DNA of 64,000 nucleotides from Candidatus Gastranaerophilales bacterium (GCA_944324945.1 CALUYE010000002.1:248001-312000); one strand, 5' to 3'; positions 9,700-17,823 are shown, counted from the stretch's first letter. Made by a program: numbers and translations. The notes: a model not told the origin generated them from the sequence alone.

Positions 9700-10437
9700 A
9701 TGGATAAAAATCAAAGAAATGTAATTTGCATTAAATGGGGTACAAAATTCGATGCTGACTATGTGAATTGTCTTTATAAAATGGTTGAAAAAAACCTAAC
9801 TCTTCCTCACAGGTTCGTTTGTTTTACTGATAATTCAAACGGGCTTTTGAATGGAATTGAAGTTCGACCGCTGCCTGAACTTAACGATGAGGGAATCCCC
9901 GATAAAGCCTGGAAAAAACTCGGTCTTTTTACAAAAGATTTAGCCGATCTTGAAGGCGAGGCACTGTTTTTAGACCTTGATATAGTAATCAGAGACAATA
10001 TTGATTGCTTTTTTGAACAGGAAGGCGAATTTTACATAATAAAAGACTGGGATTTTCCAAACGACATTATAGGAAACTCGTCCGTATTTAAATTCAAAGT
10101 AAAGCAGCATCAGGATATTATTGATAATTTCTATAAAGAAGGAAAAGACATAAGAAAGCGCTACAAAAACGAACAAGCCTTTTTATCTCATCAAATGTAC
10201 AATAAAGGAATTCTTAAATATTGGGATAAATCATGGTGCGTAAGCTTTAAAAGAAACTGTTTGCAGCCCTTTCCTTTAAATTTCTTTAAAGAACCGAAAG
10301 ACCCGACAAGCGCCAAAATTATCATCTTCCATGGTCGTCCGACACCCGAGCAGGCATATAACGGCTTTATGGGCAAAGGCGGTCTAAGATACGTCAAACC
10401 CACAAAATGGCTTGATAAATACAGAATTAAAAATTAA
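9700..10437 (+). CDS. glycosyltransferase-like protein with DLD motif
   Basis: A 245-residue cytosolic protein resembling GT-A-fold sugar transferases of glycan loci. It opens with a strand typical of these enzymes (NVICIKWGTKF), has RFVCFTDN about residues 38-45, and carries a DxD-type metal/nucleotide-sugar motif in ALFLDLDIVIRDNID (about 88-102). IIGNSSVFKF and FHGRPTPEQA look like the acceptor side. No membrane segment is present. Start 8 bases after lysS with a GGGG-containing ribosome binding site. The donor and acceptor cannot be read from sequence. Confidence is high for the fold, low for the exact reaction. Confidence 0.7.
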   Translation: MDKNQRNVICIKWGTKFDADYVNCLYKMVEKNLTLPHRFVCFTDNSNGLLNGIEVRPLPELNDEGIPDKAWKKLGLFTKDLADLEGEALFLDLDIVIRDNIDCFFEQEGEFYIIKDWDFPNDIIGNSSVFKFKVKQHQDIIDNFYKEGKDIRKRYKNEQAFLSHQMYNKGILKYWDKSWCVSFKRNCLQPFPLNFFKEPKDPTSAKIIIFHGRPTPEQAYNGFMGKGGLRYVKPTKWLDKYRIKN

Positions 10438-10440
10438 TTC

Positions 10441-10469
10441 TTGACGGAAAATTTTTGTTATAGTAACAT
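10441..10469 (+). promoter_or_regulatory. promoter of tRNA-Leu
   Basis: A -35 box TTGACG (10441-10446) and a -10 box TAACAT (10464-10469) are separated by 17 bases, ending 16 bases before the mature tRNA 5' end. Confidence 0.6.
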
Positions 10470-10485
10470 AAAAAAGTACCAAGAA

Positions 10486-10566
10486 GGGCCTCTGGCGAAA
10501 TTGGTAGACGCACCAGATTTAGGATCTGGCGCCTTCGGTGTGAGAGTTCGAGTCTCTCGGGGCCCA
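10486..10566 (+). tRNA. tRNA-Leu (anticodon UAG)
   Basis: The cloverleaf can be drawn by eye. The acceptor stem GGGCCTC pairs with GGGGCCC (one G-U). The anticodon stem CCAGA/TCTGG encloses loop TTTAGGA with anticodon TAG. A class II variable arm is present, and the T arm is GAGAG-TTCGAGT-CTCTC. Discriminator A is at 10566 and CCA is not encoded. It reads CUA leucine codons, and others by wobble. Confidence 0.95.
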
Positions 10567-10574
10567 AACTTTTT

Positions 10575-10600
10575 AAAAGAGCCATAAAATGGCTCTTTTT
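10575..10600 (+). terminator. intrinsic terminator after tRNA-Leu
   Basis: An 11-bp stem (10575-10585 with 10589-10599, core AGAGCC/GGCTCT) with a 3-base loop is followed by a T run. Confidence 0.85.
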
Positions 10601-10665
10601 TAGTATTCTTTCAAATTTCCATCAAAACCAGCATCAAATAATAAAGAGCGTATATAATCTTATAT

Positions 10666-10695
10666 TTGCAAAGAAAAATGTAAAATTGATATAAT
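10666..10695 (+). promoter_or_regulatory. extended -10 promoter giving a leaderless transcript
   Basis: TTGCAA (10666-10671), an 18-base spacer and an extended -10 TGATATAAT (10687-10695) precede the ATG at 10702 by only six bases. Transcription would therefore start at or within a base or two of the start codon. No Shine-Dalgarno sequence fits between. Confidence 0.7.
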
Positions 10696-10701
10696 AATTC
10701 T

Positions 10702-11703
10702 ATGAAAAATAGTATAGGAAAAAATATTATTATAGGCATAATTGTAATTATATTAAGTATAATTATTATTATCTTTTATGGGTATAACCTAAATAAAAAA
10801 GATGAAAGCGTTAAAAATGTTTTTGTACCTCAATATGAAACCAATTTATCAGGTTATGAAAAAAATTTATTTAACTACAATTACGATATAAACATCAAAG
10901 GAAGCGCTGATTATATTAGTTTTATTTTGCCCTTACCAAAAGATGAAAACCAAAAGCAATATATAAAATCCCTTGAATTATCCCCAAAACCTTCTAAAAC
11001 CTATAATGACGGTGTGAATAAAATTGCGCATTTTGAATTTTATAATATCAGGGATACTAAGATTAATATTAATTTAAAAGGTATCGCCTACACTAAAACT
11101 TATGATTTAAAAAGAGCAAAAAAATTAAATAAAAATATCTCGCCTGAAAACGACTTAAAAAGATACTTAAAAAGTGAAGAATTGATTGAAACTGATGATG
11201 AATATATTAAAAATATCGCAAAAAGCATAAAAGGAAAAACGCAGGAAGAAATAATTGAAAATATATACGAATACCTTCAAAAAACAATTAAATACGAACT
11301 TATTTCAAAAAACATCGGAGCAAAACAAGCACTTATACTAAAAAAAGGAAAATGCAGCGAATTTGCCGCAGCAATGTGTGCTCTGTGCAGAGCAAAAAAT
11401 ATCCCCACAAGAATCGTATCAGGCAACATTATAAGAAGTTCAAACACACAGCATTGCTGGGTTGAAATATATTTTAAAAATTACGGCTGGGTAGCTTTTG
11501 ATGCCACACTAAAGCCTGTTGTGGTAAATATCTACAAAAACAATAAACTGATTAAAAAAGAAACAAAACCCGACAGCTCAAATATTTATGTTAATTATAT
11601 AGAAAGTGTTAAAAATAAATTTGCATCTTGGGAATTATCATACAACTACAAAGATAAACCGCCCTATATCAGCATAGATGAAAATATTCAAATTAAAAAA
11701 TAA
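10702..11703 (+). CDS. membrane-anchored transglutaminase-like protein
   Basis: A 333-residue protein with one N-terminal membrane segment (residues about 9-27, mostly Ile) and the bulk outside the membrane. The transglutaminase/protease-like core occupies about residues 170-270. It has catalytic Cys in KKGKCSEFAAAMCALCR, His in NTQHCWVEI and Asp in VAFDATLKP, so the Cys-His-Asp triad is complete. The family includes peptidases and amidases acting on cell-wall or periplasmic substrates as well as true transglutaminases; which applies here is open. The upstream region about 50-150 is beta-rich and unassigned. It is probably translated from a leaderless mRNA, because the -10 box lies six bases from the ATG. 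Confidence 0.85.
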   Translation: MKNSIGKNIIIGIIVIILSIIIIIFYGYNLNKKDESVKNVFVPQYETNLSGYEKNLFNYNYDINIKGSADYISFILPLPKDENQKQYIKSLELSPKPSKTYNDGVNKIAHFEFYNIRDTKININLKGIAYTKTYDLKRAKKLNKNISPENDLKRYLKSEELIETDDEYIKNIAKSIKGKTQEEIIENIYEYLQKTIKYELISKNIGAKQALILKKGKCSEFAAAMCALCRAKNIPTRIVSGNIIRSSNTQHCWVEIYFKNYGWVAFDATLKPVVVNIYKNNKLIKKETKPDSSNIYVNYIESVKNKFASWELSYNYKDKPPYISIDENIQIKK

Positions 11704-11724
11704 TTGAGGCAAAAGCCTCAATTA
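11701..11724. terminator. bidirectional terminator between convergent genes
   Basis: A perfect 10-bp stem (TAATTGAGGC, loop AAAA, GCCTCAATTA) lies exactly between the transglutaminase-like gene and the minus-strand TRL-like gene. It includes the stop codon of the former. Confidence 0.75.
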
Positions 11725-11728
11725 TTAA

Positions 11729-12046
11729 CTATTCACCGTATACATTAACCGTCAACTGACGCCAGAAAATAAAAACTGATTTTTCATTCATATCAATGTA
11801 GCTGATTTTGCTTATTCCTGCCTTTTTAACGGCTTCATCAATGCTTGCATCACCAACTTCAACTATGAATAAAATATTATTTGTACTTGAACTTCCTTTT
11901 TTCAATTTTGTAATATCCAAAGTTTCAACGCCTGTTGCGCTTATCGGATAAGTTGCATTTGTATAAAACAAGCCCATTGCATCAGCAGCCTGATTTATAA
12001 ATAGAAATGACATCAAAATAAAAAAGCTGAAAAATAATTTCTTCAT
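11729..12046 (-). CDS. TRL-like family secreted protein, copy 1
   Basis: A 105-residue protein with a signal peptide (cleavage plausible after ADA, about residue 23). The mature domain matches the pattern of the TRL (tRNA-associated locus)-like family: a GLFYTNATYPISAT opening, Lys/Gly/Ser turn, then VEVGDASIDEAVKKAGISKISYID and a final beta strand. The function of the family is unknown; members are small exported proteins. A paralog lies immediately upstream on the same strand (gap 19 bases), so both are probably co-transcribed. The nearest tRNA gene (tRNA-Leu) is 1.2 kb away. Copies differ mainly in the last 20 residues. Confidence 0.75.
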   Translation of the reverse strand: MKKLFFSFFILMSFLFINQAADAMGLFYTNATYPISATGVETLDITKLKKGSSSTNNILFIVEVGDASIDEAVKKAGISKISYIDMNEKSVFIFWRQLTVNVYGE

Positions 12047-12065
12047 AATTTAATCTCCACTATCG

Positions 12066-12446
12066 CTATTCACCATACACAGTTGTTTTGATTTCCTTTA
12101 CGTAAATCGGAATAAAAAGCAAAGGTACATAAACTTTGCTTATTTTTGTATCAACATATTTAATTTTTGTGATATCGGCCTTTTTTGCCGCTTCCTCAAT
12201 GCTTGCATCGCCCACTTCCGCTATTCCAAGTATATTTCTTGCACATGAAGTTCCGCTTCTTAAAGTGGAGCGATCGATATCATTTTTAGTAGCATCCATC
12301 GGAAAAGACGTGTTAGTGTATATTATCGCACCATCAGGAGCCTTATTTGCCTGATACAAATAAGGATAAGCGTATACGGGCAAGACTTGCAAAAATTGCA
12401 GCAAAAGAATTGCCAAAATAAAATTTAAAAAAATCTTTTTCTTCAT
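12066..12446 (-). CDS. TRL-like family secreted protein, copy 2
   Basis: A 126-residue paralog of the downstream gene. It has a signal peptide (hydrophobic stretch about residues 7-25, ending near VYA), then IIYTNTSFPMDAT, SGTSCARNILGIAEVGDASIEEAAKKADITKIKYVD and a terminal YVKEIKTTVYGE. The shared block GDASI-EA-KKA-I-KI and the common ending VYGE establish tandem duplication. This copy has an extra hydrophobic insert (PLLFIPIY) near the C-terminus. Function unknown. Confidence 0.75.
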   Translation of the reverse strand: MKKKIFLNFILAILLLQFLQVLPVYAYPYLYQANKAPDGAIIYTNTSFPMDATKNDIDRSTLRSGTSCARNILGIAEVGDASIEEAAKKADITKIKYVDTKISKVYVPLLFIPIYVKEIKTTVYGE

Positions 12447-12494
12447 ACTTTCCTCTCAAAATTAATTCCAAACAAAATCACATTCAAGCTTTTA

Positions 12495-13121
12495 TCACTC
12501 TCTTGAACACAAAAATATTACTTCTTCGGCAAAAAAATTATCAGACAAATACTTTTGAAAAAATTTGTTTCTTATTTTTGCCTTTCTTGTGCATATTTTT
12601 TTCTCGATTTTAATATTATTTTTCTTTGCAAATTCCAAGAAATCTCTGATTGTTAAAAGGTGAATATTTGGAGTATCGTACCATTCAAAAGGAAGAATAT
12701 TTGATTTTGGCATTTTCCCTTTAAAAAATAAATAAAACCTAATTCTCCAGTAACCAAAATTAGGGAAGCTCACAAAAATCTTTTTCCCTGTTCTTAACAT
12801 TTCATTAATTACATAATCGGGTTTTTCTGTTAATTGAAGGGTTTGATTTAAAATTACATAATCATAACTTTTATCACTATACCCCATCAACCCTTCATCA
12901 ATATCCCCTTGAAAAACACTCAAGCCTTTTTCAAGACACTTTACGATATTACTTTGAGAAATATCAATTCCTCTTGCGCAAATACCTTTATTTTTAAGCA
13001 TCTTTAAAAGTGTCCCATCGCCGCAGCCTAAATCAAGAACCTGAGCATCTTTTTCAATCATATCCGTTATTATTGAATAATTTAAATGAAGCCCTTTTGA
13101 TTCAGTGTAGTGTTTATCCAT
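12495..13121 (-). CDS. metW: MetW-family methyltransferase-like protein
   Basis: A 208-residue class I SAM-binding fold protein. It has DAQVLDLGCGDGTLLKML (motif I, about residues 23-40), ARGIDIS (motif II) and DYVILNQTLQLTEKPDYVINEMLR, the stretch typical of MetW. MetW partners with homoserine acyltransferase MetX in methionine synthesis in many bacteria. The start chosen is ATG 13121, because GGGGG lies 7 bases upstream; an alternative ATG at 13139 has no ribosome binding site. It overlaps the end of metX by 8 bases, implying translational coupling. Last gene of metY-metX-metW. Confidence 0.9.
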   Translation of the reverse strand: MDKHYTESKGLHLNYSIITDMIEKDAQVLDLGCGDGTLLKMLKNKGICARGIDISQSNIVKCLEKGLSVFQGDIDEGLMGYSDKSYDYVILNQTLQLTEKPDYVINEMLRTGKKIFVSFPNFGYWRIRFYLFFKGKMPKSNILPFEWYDTPNIHLLTIRDFLEFAKKNNIKIEKKICTRKAKIRNKFFQKYLSDNFFAEEVIFLCSRE

Positions 13122-14220
13122 TATTTCCCCCGCAATCATTCAAAAAACTTTTGATTATCTTTGTCTGTGTTTCAAACTCCAGCAAAAATGCATCATGTCC
13201 GCAAGGGGATTGAATTTCGCAATATGAAACATCCTTTTTATTTTTCATTAAAGCCCTGCATAATTCTTTTGACTGTTCGGAAGGAAAAAGCCAATCGGAT
13301 GTAAAAGATATAACCAAAAATTTAGCTAAAACGTTTTTAAAGGCGTTTTCAAGAGAGCCGAATTTTTTTGCAAGGTCAAAATAATCAACGGCTTTTGTAA
13401 TATAAAGATAGCTGTTTGCATCAAACCTGTCAACAAAAGCTTGCCCCTGATGAGCAAGATAGCTTTCAACTTCAAAATCAATATCAAAAGTAAAATGCGG
13501 TGAATCGTTATCTTGAAATCTTCTTGCAAACTTTTCATGCATTGCTTCTTCGCACAAATACGTAATATGACCTATCATTCTTGCAATTGCCAGTCCTTTT
13601 TCGGGTTTTTGTGCGTGGTAATAATTACCGTTATTAAAATTAGCATCCGAAAGTATTGCGTTTCTGCCAACAGCGTTAAATGCAATACTTTGTGCGGACA
13701 ATCTTGAAGTTGAAGCAATAACAATAGCCCGATTTACCATTTCAGGATAACTTATCGCCCATTCAAGCGCCTGCATTCCGCCCATTGAGCCGCCTGCCGT
13801 GCATAGTTTTTTAATTCCGAAATAATCAATTAATTTTTTTTGAACTTTCACAACATCCTCAATGGTAAATATCGGAAAAGAAAGCCCGTATTCGACCCCT
13901 GTTTTAGGATTAATTGAATTAGGCCCTGTTGTTCCGCTACAGCCGCCAAGCATATTTGAACAAATAATAAAATATTTATCCGTATCAAACGCCTTGCCTT
14001 TCCCTACCATATCATCCCACCAGCCCGGTTTTTTATCTCCTTTATGATATCCCGCAGCATGGGCATCACCTGTTAAGGCATGCAGCAATAAAATAGCGTT
14101 ATCCTTATTTTTGTTTAATTTGCCATAGGTTTCATAAGCAATTTGAACATTTTCAAGCTCTGCACCCGATTGAAGGACTATTTTTTCATTTAATTTTAAA
14201 ATTTTTGTTTCCGTTATCAT
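13114..14220 (-). CDS. metX: homoserine O-acetyltransferase
   Basis: A 368-residue alpha/beta-hydrolase-fold acyltransferase that activates homoserine with an acyl group from acyl-CoA. The nucleophile elbow GGSMGG (Ser about residue 144) lies in TAGGSMGGMQALEWA. The acid is in SFTSDWLFP and the catalytic His in CGHDAFL near the C-terminus. The early block LLLHALTGDAHAAG forms the oxyanion region. Length is normal. Whether it uses acetyl- or succinyl-CoA is not readable by eye with certainty; pairing with MetY points to O-acetylhomoserine. It overlaps metY by 4 bases and metW by 8. Confidence 0.93.
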   Translation of the reverse strand: MITETKILKLNEKIVLQSGAELENVQIAYETYGKLNKNKDNAILLLHALTGDAHAAGYHKGDKKPGWWDDMVGKGKAFDTDKYFIICSNMLGGCSGTTGPNSINPKTGVEYGLSFPIFTIEDVVKVQKKLIDYFGIKKLCTAGGSMGGMQALEWAISYPEMVNRAIVIASTSRLSAQSIAFNAVGRNAILSDANFNNGNYYHAQKPEKGLAIARMIGHITYLCEEAMHEKFARRFQDNDSPHFTFDIDFEVESYLAHQGQAFVDRFDANSYLYITKAVDYFDLAKKFGSLENAFKNVLAKFLVISFTSDWLFPSEQSKELCRALMKNKKDVSYCEIQSPCGHDAFLLEFETQTKIIKSFLNDCGGNNG

Positions 14221-15491
14221 TTAACACTTGCCTTTATAGCGCAATCCAGGTCATTAATTAAATCATCAACATCTTCAAGCCCGACTGATAATCTCATAAA
14301 ATCATCACTTATACCGCAGGCTTTCATTTGTTCTTCGTTTAATTGCCTGTGGGTTGTAATATAAGGATAGGTTATAATACTTCTTGTATCACCGATATTT
14401 GTTGTAAATATAGGAATTTTAAGAGATTCAATAAATTTAACCCCCGCTTTAGCGCCTCCTTTTATTCCAAAACCTATTATCGAAGAGGCACCTAAAGGAC
14501 AGTATTTTTTAGATAATTCAAAATATTTATTATCTTCAAGCTTTGGATAATTTACCCAGGCAATATTTTCATTATCCTGCAGCCATCGTGCTACTTTAAG
14601 CGCTGAATCGCTGTGGCGCTGCATTCTAAGGCTCAGAGTCTCAAGCCCTGAAATAGTTAAATATGAGTTAAAAGGGCTGGGGCAAGAACCCATATCTCTT
14701 AAAATCTGCGCCCTTGCTTTTACAATATAAGCACATTTTTTGAATTCCTTAGTATAAATTATCCCATGATACGATTCATCGGGCGTTGTTAATTCGCTGA
14801 ATTTTCCTGCCTCTTCCCAATCAAAATTCCCCGAATCCACTATAACGCCACCCATAGCATTACCATGACCCGATAAGTACTTAGTTGTTGAATGAACAAT
14901 AATATCGGCACCCCACTCAAAAGGACGGCATAAATAAGGTGTTGGGATGGTGTTATCTACAATCAAAGGAATAGAATATTTATGAGCCAAAGAAGCCAAA
15001 GCCTCAATATCGATAATATTTAGTGCAGGATTACTTAAAAGCTCCATAAAAATACATCTTGTTTTTGAGGTTATCTCTTTTTCAAAATCTTTAACATCAT
15101 CGCCTTTTGCAAATTTTACATTGATTCCGAGTTTTTTAAATGTTGTTGAAAATAAATTACAAGTCCCGCCATATAAAGTTGATGCTGCAACAATTTCATC
15201 ACCCGATGAAGTTATGTTTAAAATTGCAGCCGTTGTTGCTGCTTGCCCGGAGGAAAAAGAAAGAGCGCCGAGCCCCCCTTCAAGCTCAGAAATTCTGTTT
15301 TCAAGAATATTATTTGTCGGGTTTGATAATCTTGTGTAGATATCTCCTGCTGTTTTTAAATCAAATAAGTCAGCCCCTCTTTGAACATCTCCGAAATCAA
15401 AAGCCGTTGTCGGATAAATAGGGACATTAATTGACATATTGTGTTCTTTTGGGTTAAAACCCGCATGTAAAAGCTTGGTATCAAAATTCAT
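14217..15491 (-). CDS. metY: O-acetylhomoserine sulfhydrylase (Cys/Met metabolism PLP enzyme)
   Basis: A 424-residue PLP enzyme that converts O-acetylhomoserine plus sulfide to homocysteine (direct sulfhydrylation). The PLP lysine lies in VHSTTKYLSGHGNAMGG (about residue 207). YTRLSNPTNNILE and SFSSGQAATTAAILN are the cofactor and substrate contacts typical of the family. The start chosen is ATG 15491, which has GGAGAG five bases upstream; an upstream TTG at 15503 would place that site inside the coding region. First gene of the metYXW operon; no SAM riboswitch or S-box structure was recognised upstream. Confidence 0.93.
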   Translation of the reverse strand: MNFDTKLLHAGFNPKEHNMSINVPIYPTTAFDFGDVQRGADLFDLKTAGDIYTRLSNPTNNILENRISELEGGLGALSFSSGQAATTAAILNITSSGDEIVAASTLYGGTCNLFSTTFKKLGINVKFAKGDDVKDFEKEITSKTRCIFMELLSNPALNIIDIEALASLAHKYSIPLIVDNTIPTPYLCRPFEWGADIIVHSTTKYLSGHGNAMGGVIVDSGNFDWEEAGKFSELTTPDESYHGIIYTKEFKKCAYIVKARAQILRDMGSCPSPFNSYLTISGLETLSLRMQRHSDSALKVARWLQDNENIAWVNYPKLEDNKYFELSKKYCPLGASSIIGFGIKGGAKAGVKFIESLKIPIFTTNIGDTRSIITYPYITTHRQLNEEQMKACGISDDFMRLSVGLEDVDDLINDLDCAIKASVK

Positions 15492-15589
15492 ACAACTCTC
15501 CAAAAATATTATTTGTCTTATTAAACCATAAATTCAAATACAGGGCTAATTTTAACAGAAATTTAACATAAGAAAATTAACTAAGGTTG

Positions 15590-15617
15590 TTGACAACAGA
15601 TATTTGAATATTATAAA
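15590..15617 (+). promoter_or_regulatory. consensus promoter giving a leaderless radical SAM transcript
   Basis: TTGACA (15590-15595), a 16-base spacer and TATAAA (15612-15617) precede the ATG at 15626 by eight bases. The predicted transcript would start within about two bases of the ATG. There is no Shine-Dalgarno sequence. Confidence 0.7.
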
Positions 15618-15625
15618 CTTCAAAT

Positions 15626-16402
15626 ATGCTTGAAAAAATAGATATACATTTAACGGATCACTGCAATTTAAACTGCAAAGGATGTACGCATTTTTCTCCC
15701 CTCAGTGAAGAATTCTACCTTGACTATGAAACATTTAAAAAAGACATAGATAGAATGGCACAGCTTTCCAATGGCAGAATTAAATTCATCTTTCTTTTGG
15801 GAGGAGAGCCGCTTTTACATCACAACATCACACAGTTTTTCCCTCATACAAGATTTTTATTCCCAAAAACAAGGATTGTTGTTATAACAAACGGAATTTT
15901 ATTAAATAATCAGGATGAAAACTTTTGGCAATCCTGCAAGGACAATAAAATAGAATTATGGGTTTCAGATTATACTCTTCAAGTTGATTATAAAAAATTT
16001 GAAGCAAAAGCAAAAGAATACAGCGTTTTCTTAGGCTATACATCAACCGCCAAAAGCGCTGATAATAAAAAGCTCTGGACAAAATATAAACTTGATATTA
16101 AGGGTGAACAATATTATGCAAACTCTTTTAAAAATTGCACCGTTAAAAACTGTGTAACCTTAAAAAAGGGAAAATTATACACTTGTCCGACAATAGCACA
16201 TATTGAACACTTTAATAAATTCTTTAATCAAAATCTTGAAGTCAGCGAATTTGATTATATTGATATATATAAAATTCAAGACTATGATGCGCTTTGCGCT
16301 GCTATGGTTAAGCCTGTTCCTTTTTGCAGATACTGCAAGCCGCTTGAATTTGAGCAGTGTTATTGGGAACCGAGCAAAAAAGATATAAACGAATGGATTT
16401 AA
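15626..16402 (+). CDS. stand-alone cytosolic radical SAM protein
   Basis: A 258-residue radical SAM enzyme. The cluster motif CX3CX2C is CNLNCKGC (about residues 13-20) in HCNLNCKGCTHFSPLSE. The SAM-contact motif GGEP follows at about 58-61, then the TNG strand. C-terminal cysteines (NCVTLKKGKLYTCPT and FCRYC about residue 233) could bind an auxiliary cluster. The C-terminal signature W-EPSKKDINEW is shared with the five paralogs at 51-56 kb, but this one lacks their N-terminal twin-arginine signal, so it is the cytosolic relative. Similar CTHFSPL proteins are found in glycan loci; the substrate here is unknown. No precursor peptide gene lies nearby other than the 65-residue gene downstream. 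Confidence 0.88.
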   Translation: MLEKIDIHLTDHCNLNCKGCTHFSPLSEEFYLDYETFKKDIDRMAQLSNGRIKFIFLLGGEPLLHHNITQFFPHTRFLFPKTRIVVITNGILLNNQDENFWQSCKDNKIELWVSDYTLQVDYKKFEAKAKEYSVFLGYTSTAKSADNKKLWTKYKLDIKGEQYYANSFKNCTVKNCVTLKKGKLYTCPTIAHIEHFNKFFNQNLEVSEFDYIDIYKIQDYDALCAAMVKPVPFCRYCKPLEFEQCYWEPSKKDINEWI

Positions 16403-16416
16403 ATATTTTCATTTTT

Positions 16417-16425
16417 TGATATAAT
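16417..16425 (+). promoter_or_regulatory. extended -10 promoter of the 65-residue gene
   Basis: TGATATAAT (16417-16425) lies 19 bases before the ATG. A short leader with GAGG (16433-16436) is left for ribosome binding. Confidence 0.5.
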
Positions 16426-16444
16426 ATTTAAGCGAGGTATAAAA

Positions 16445-16642
16445 ATGTATAATGTTTATATTAAAAAACAAAACGCTTACAATCCTGATTTAGTGGGTGA
16501 ATATACGACAATTAACGAAGCAATTAAGGTTGCAACTGACTTAAAAGCGAAAGATGATACAATATCATACACAATCGAAGAAACATCAGGACACTTTGAC
16601 AGTTACGGCGAACCGTTAACAACAATTGTAAGAAGAGGATAA
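16445..16642 (+). CDS. small protein of unknown function (65 aa)
   Basis: A 65-residue cytosolic protein without a signal peptide or Cys. It begins MYNVYIKKQN, has a helix about residues 24-36 (TINEAIKVATDLKAK) and a beta-rich C-terminus (ISYTIEETSGHFDS). It has its own extended -10 promoter, a GAGG ribosome binding site and a terminator, which argues that it is a real monocistronic gene. It does not look like a modified-peptide precursor, having no Gly-Gly leader and no Cys/Ser/Thr-rich core. I do not recognise the family. Confidence 0.65.
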   Translation: MYNVYIKKQNAYNPDLVGEYTTINEAIKVATDLKAKDDTISYTIEETSGHFDSYGEPLTTIVRRG

Positions 16643-16644
16643 AA

Positions 16645-16684
16645 AAAATCTCTTAAATAATTTAAGAGATTTGAATCTTTTTTT
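16645..16684 (+). terminator. intrinsic terminator
   Basis: A 12-bp stem (16645-16656 with 16660-16671, core ATCTCTTAAA) with loop TAA is followed by a T-rich tail, just after the 65-residue gene. Confidence 0.7.
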
Positions 16685-16736
16685 GTCTTGATTCTCGTGT
16701 AAAAGGTTAGTGTGTAGTGTGCATATAAAGTAAATA

Positions 16737-16771
16737 TTACTTACATATATATAAAGTATATATGTAAGTAA
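16737..16771. promoter_or_regulatory. perfect 15-bp hairpin/palindrome upstream of the phosphatase pair
   Basis: TTACTTACATATATA (16737-16751), loop TAAAG and its exact complement (16757-16771). It lies 115 bases before the phosphatase-like gene and is not followed by a T run, so it looks more like an operator or mRNA structure than a terminator. The rest of 16685-16885 is AT-rich with no other structure seen. Confidence 0.45.
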
Positions 16772-16885
16772 AAATTGTCCAATAAATTAATTTTGTTACA
16801 AAAATTAATAATTTAAATATTAAAGCAAAAATAATTATTCATACGTTTTATAAATAAGCAATATAGAAGGGCTTACAAAACCAAA

Positions 16886-17809
16886 ATGAAAATATCTTCA
16901 ATACAAAATAAATATATAACAAATACTTTAAGAAAAAATAATAACCAAAACATAAAAAACACTGTTCTTAAATACGACACATTTCAAAAAAGCCATACCT
17001 ACAAAGGACTTGATGATGATATATTTGAACAAGACGGCTGGATTAAGTTCGGGTTTGACGGCTATGATTTATCGGATGAAAAAAACAGAATAAGATACAG
17101 ACTGCTCTCAGGCACAAGAGAAGGCGATATATTAATGAAAGAAGATACAAGTACGGTTATTATACCGATTCAAAACGAACAATATAAGCCTCTTGAAAAA
17201 ACCTTTTTAAATAAAAAGGGCAATCGTGTAAACCCGTTTACAAACATTGAAGATGCTCCTGATTTAAACGGCATCAGAGGCAAGACGCCCCTTAGTAAGG
17301 CAAGCAAAAAAGGGGTTGAAAAAAGACTTGATTGCATAAAAGAATGCGGCATTACATCAATTATTGATTTACGAGATAAAAAAATATGCAAACAGGAAAC
17401 AATAGACCTGGTGGCACAAAACGGATTAAATTATTTTAACTTGCCAATTGAAAGAATTTCAGGCGGTAAATGTGATATTGGTTTTCTGGATACAATCACT
17501 CAATTTTTTGATATAATAAATAAAGGTAATTTTTTTATAGGATGCGCTAATGGTGAATCAAGAACGGATTTAGCCCTTGGAATTAATTATGTATGCAACA
17601 AAAATGCGAAAAATGTGCCCGTCTTAAAATGGCTTCACACAGGCAATAACGATATGAATTTAAAAAACAATATAAAAATCATAAACAAAATAATCTCAAA
17701 ACACCCCGATTATGTAAAAAATTGGGGATGGCAGGATTATGAAGAATATGAAAAAGAAAGTATGGAAAGATTAAAAAACGTATATCGTTTTAACAAAAGA
17801 AAAAAATAG
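16886..17809 (+). CDS. CX5R tyrosine/dual-specificity phosphatase-like protein A
   Basis: A 307-residue protein with a protein-tyrosine-phosphatase-type loop GCANGESRTDLAL (Cys about residue 219, Arg +6). Upstream is the matching SIIDLRDKK strand (about 151-159) and a LSGTREGD segment, as in bacterial DSP/Siw14-like phosphatases. The general-acid Asp is not obvious. The N-terminal 60 residues are a Lys/Asn-rich extension (NNNQNIKNTV, FQKSHTYKG) without a signal peptide. It is followed directly by a shorter paralog whose candidate GTG overlaps its stop. Substrate could be phosphotyrosine, inositol phosphate or another phosphate ester; the pair could also act on host molecules, but that is conjecture. 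Confidence 0.75.
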   Translation: MKISSIQNKYITNTLRKNNNQNIKNTVLKYDTFQKSHTYKGLDDDIFEQDGWIKFGFDGYDLSDEKNRIRYRLLSGTREGDILMKEDTSTVIIPIQNEQYKPLEKTFLNKKGNRVNPFTNIEDAPDLNGIRGKTPLSKASKKGVEKRLDCIKECGITSIIDLRDKKICKQETIDLVAQNGLNYFNLPIERISGGKCDIGFLDTITQFFDIINKGNFFIGCANGESRTDLALGINYVCNKNAKNVPVLKWLHTGNNDMNLKNNIKIINKIISKHPDYVKNWGWQDYEEYEKESMERLKNVYRFNKRKK

Positions 17810-17823
17810 TGCAAGGAAAACTT

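Noticed and set aside
9970-10176. 68-residue antisense frame in the glycosyltransferase-like gene
   Set aside because: Shadow of the coding strand with repeated Phe/Val from antisense Lys/Asn codons.
13326-13538. 70-residue frame inside metX and similar antisense or out-of-frame frames through the window
   Set aside because: They lie in other frames of well-identified genes, lack ribosome binding sites and have unnatural composition.
15504-15625. SAM riboswitch or S-box before metY
   Set aside because: The stretch upstream of metY on the minus strand has no multi-helix structure or terminator/antiterminator pattern that I could draw.
16737-16771. Terminator at the 15-bp hairpin
   Set aside because: No T run follows on either strand and the stem is AT-only at the base; kept as a possible operator instead.
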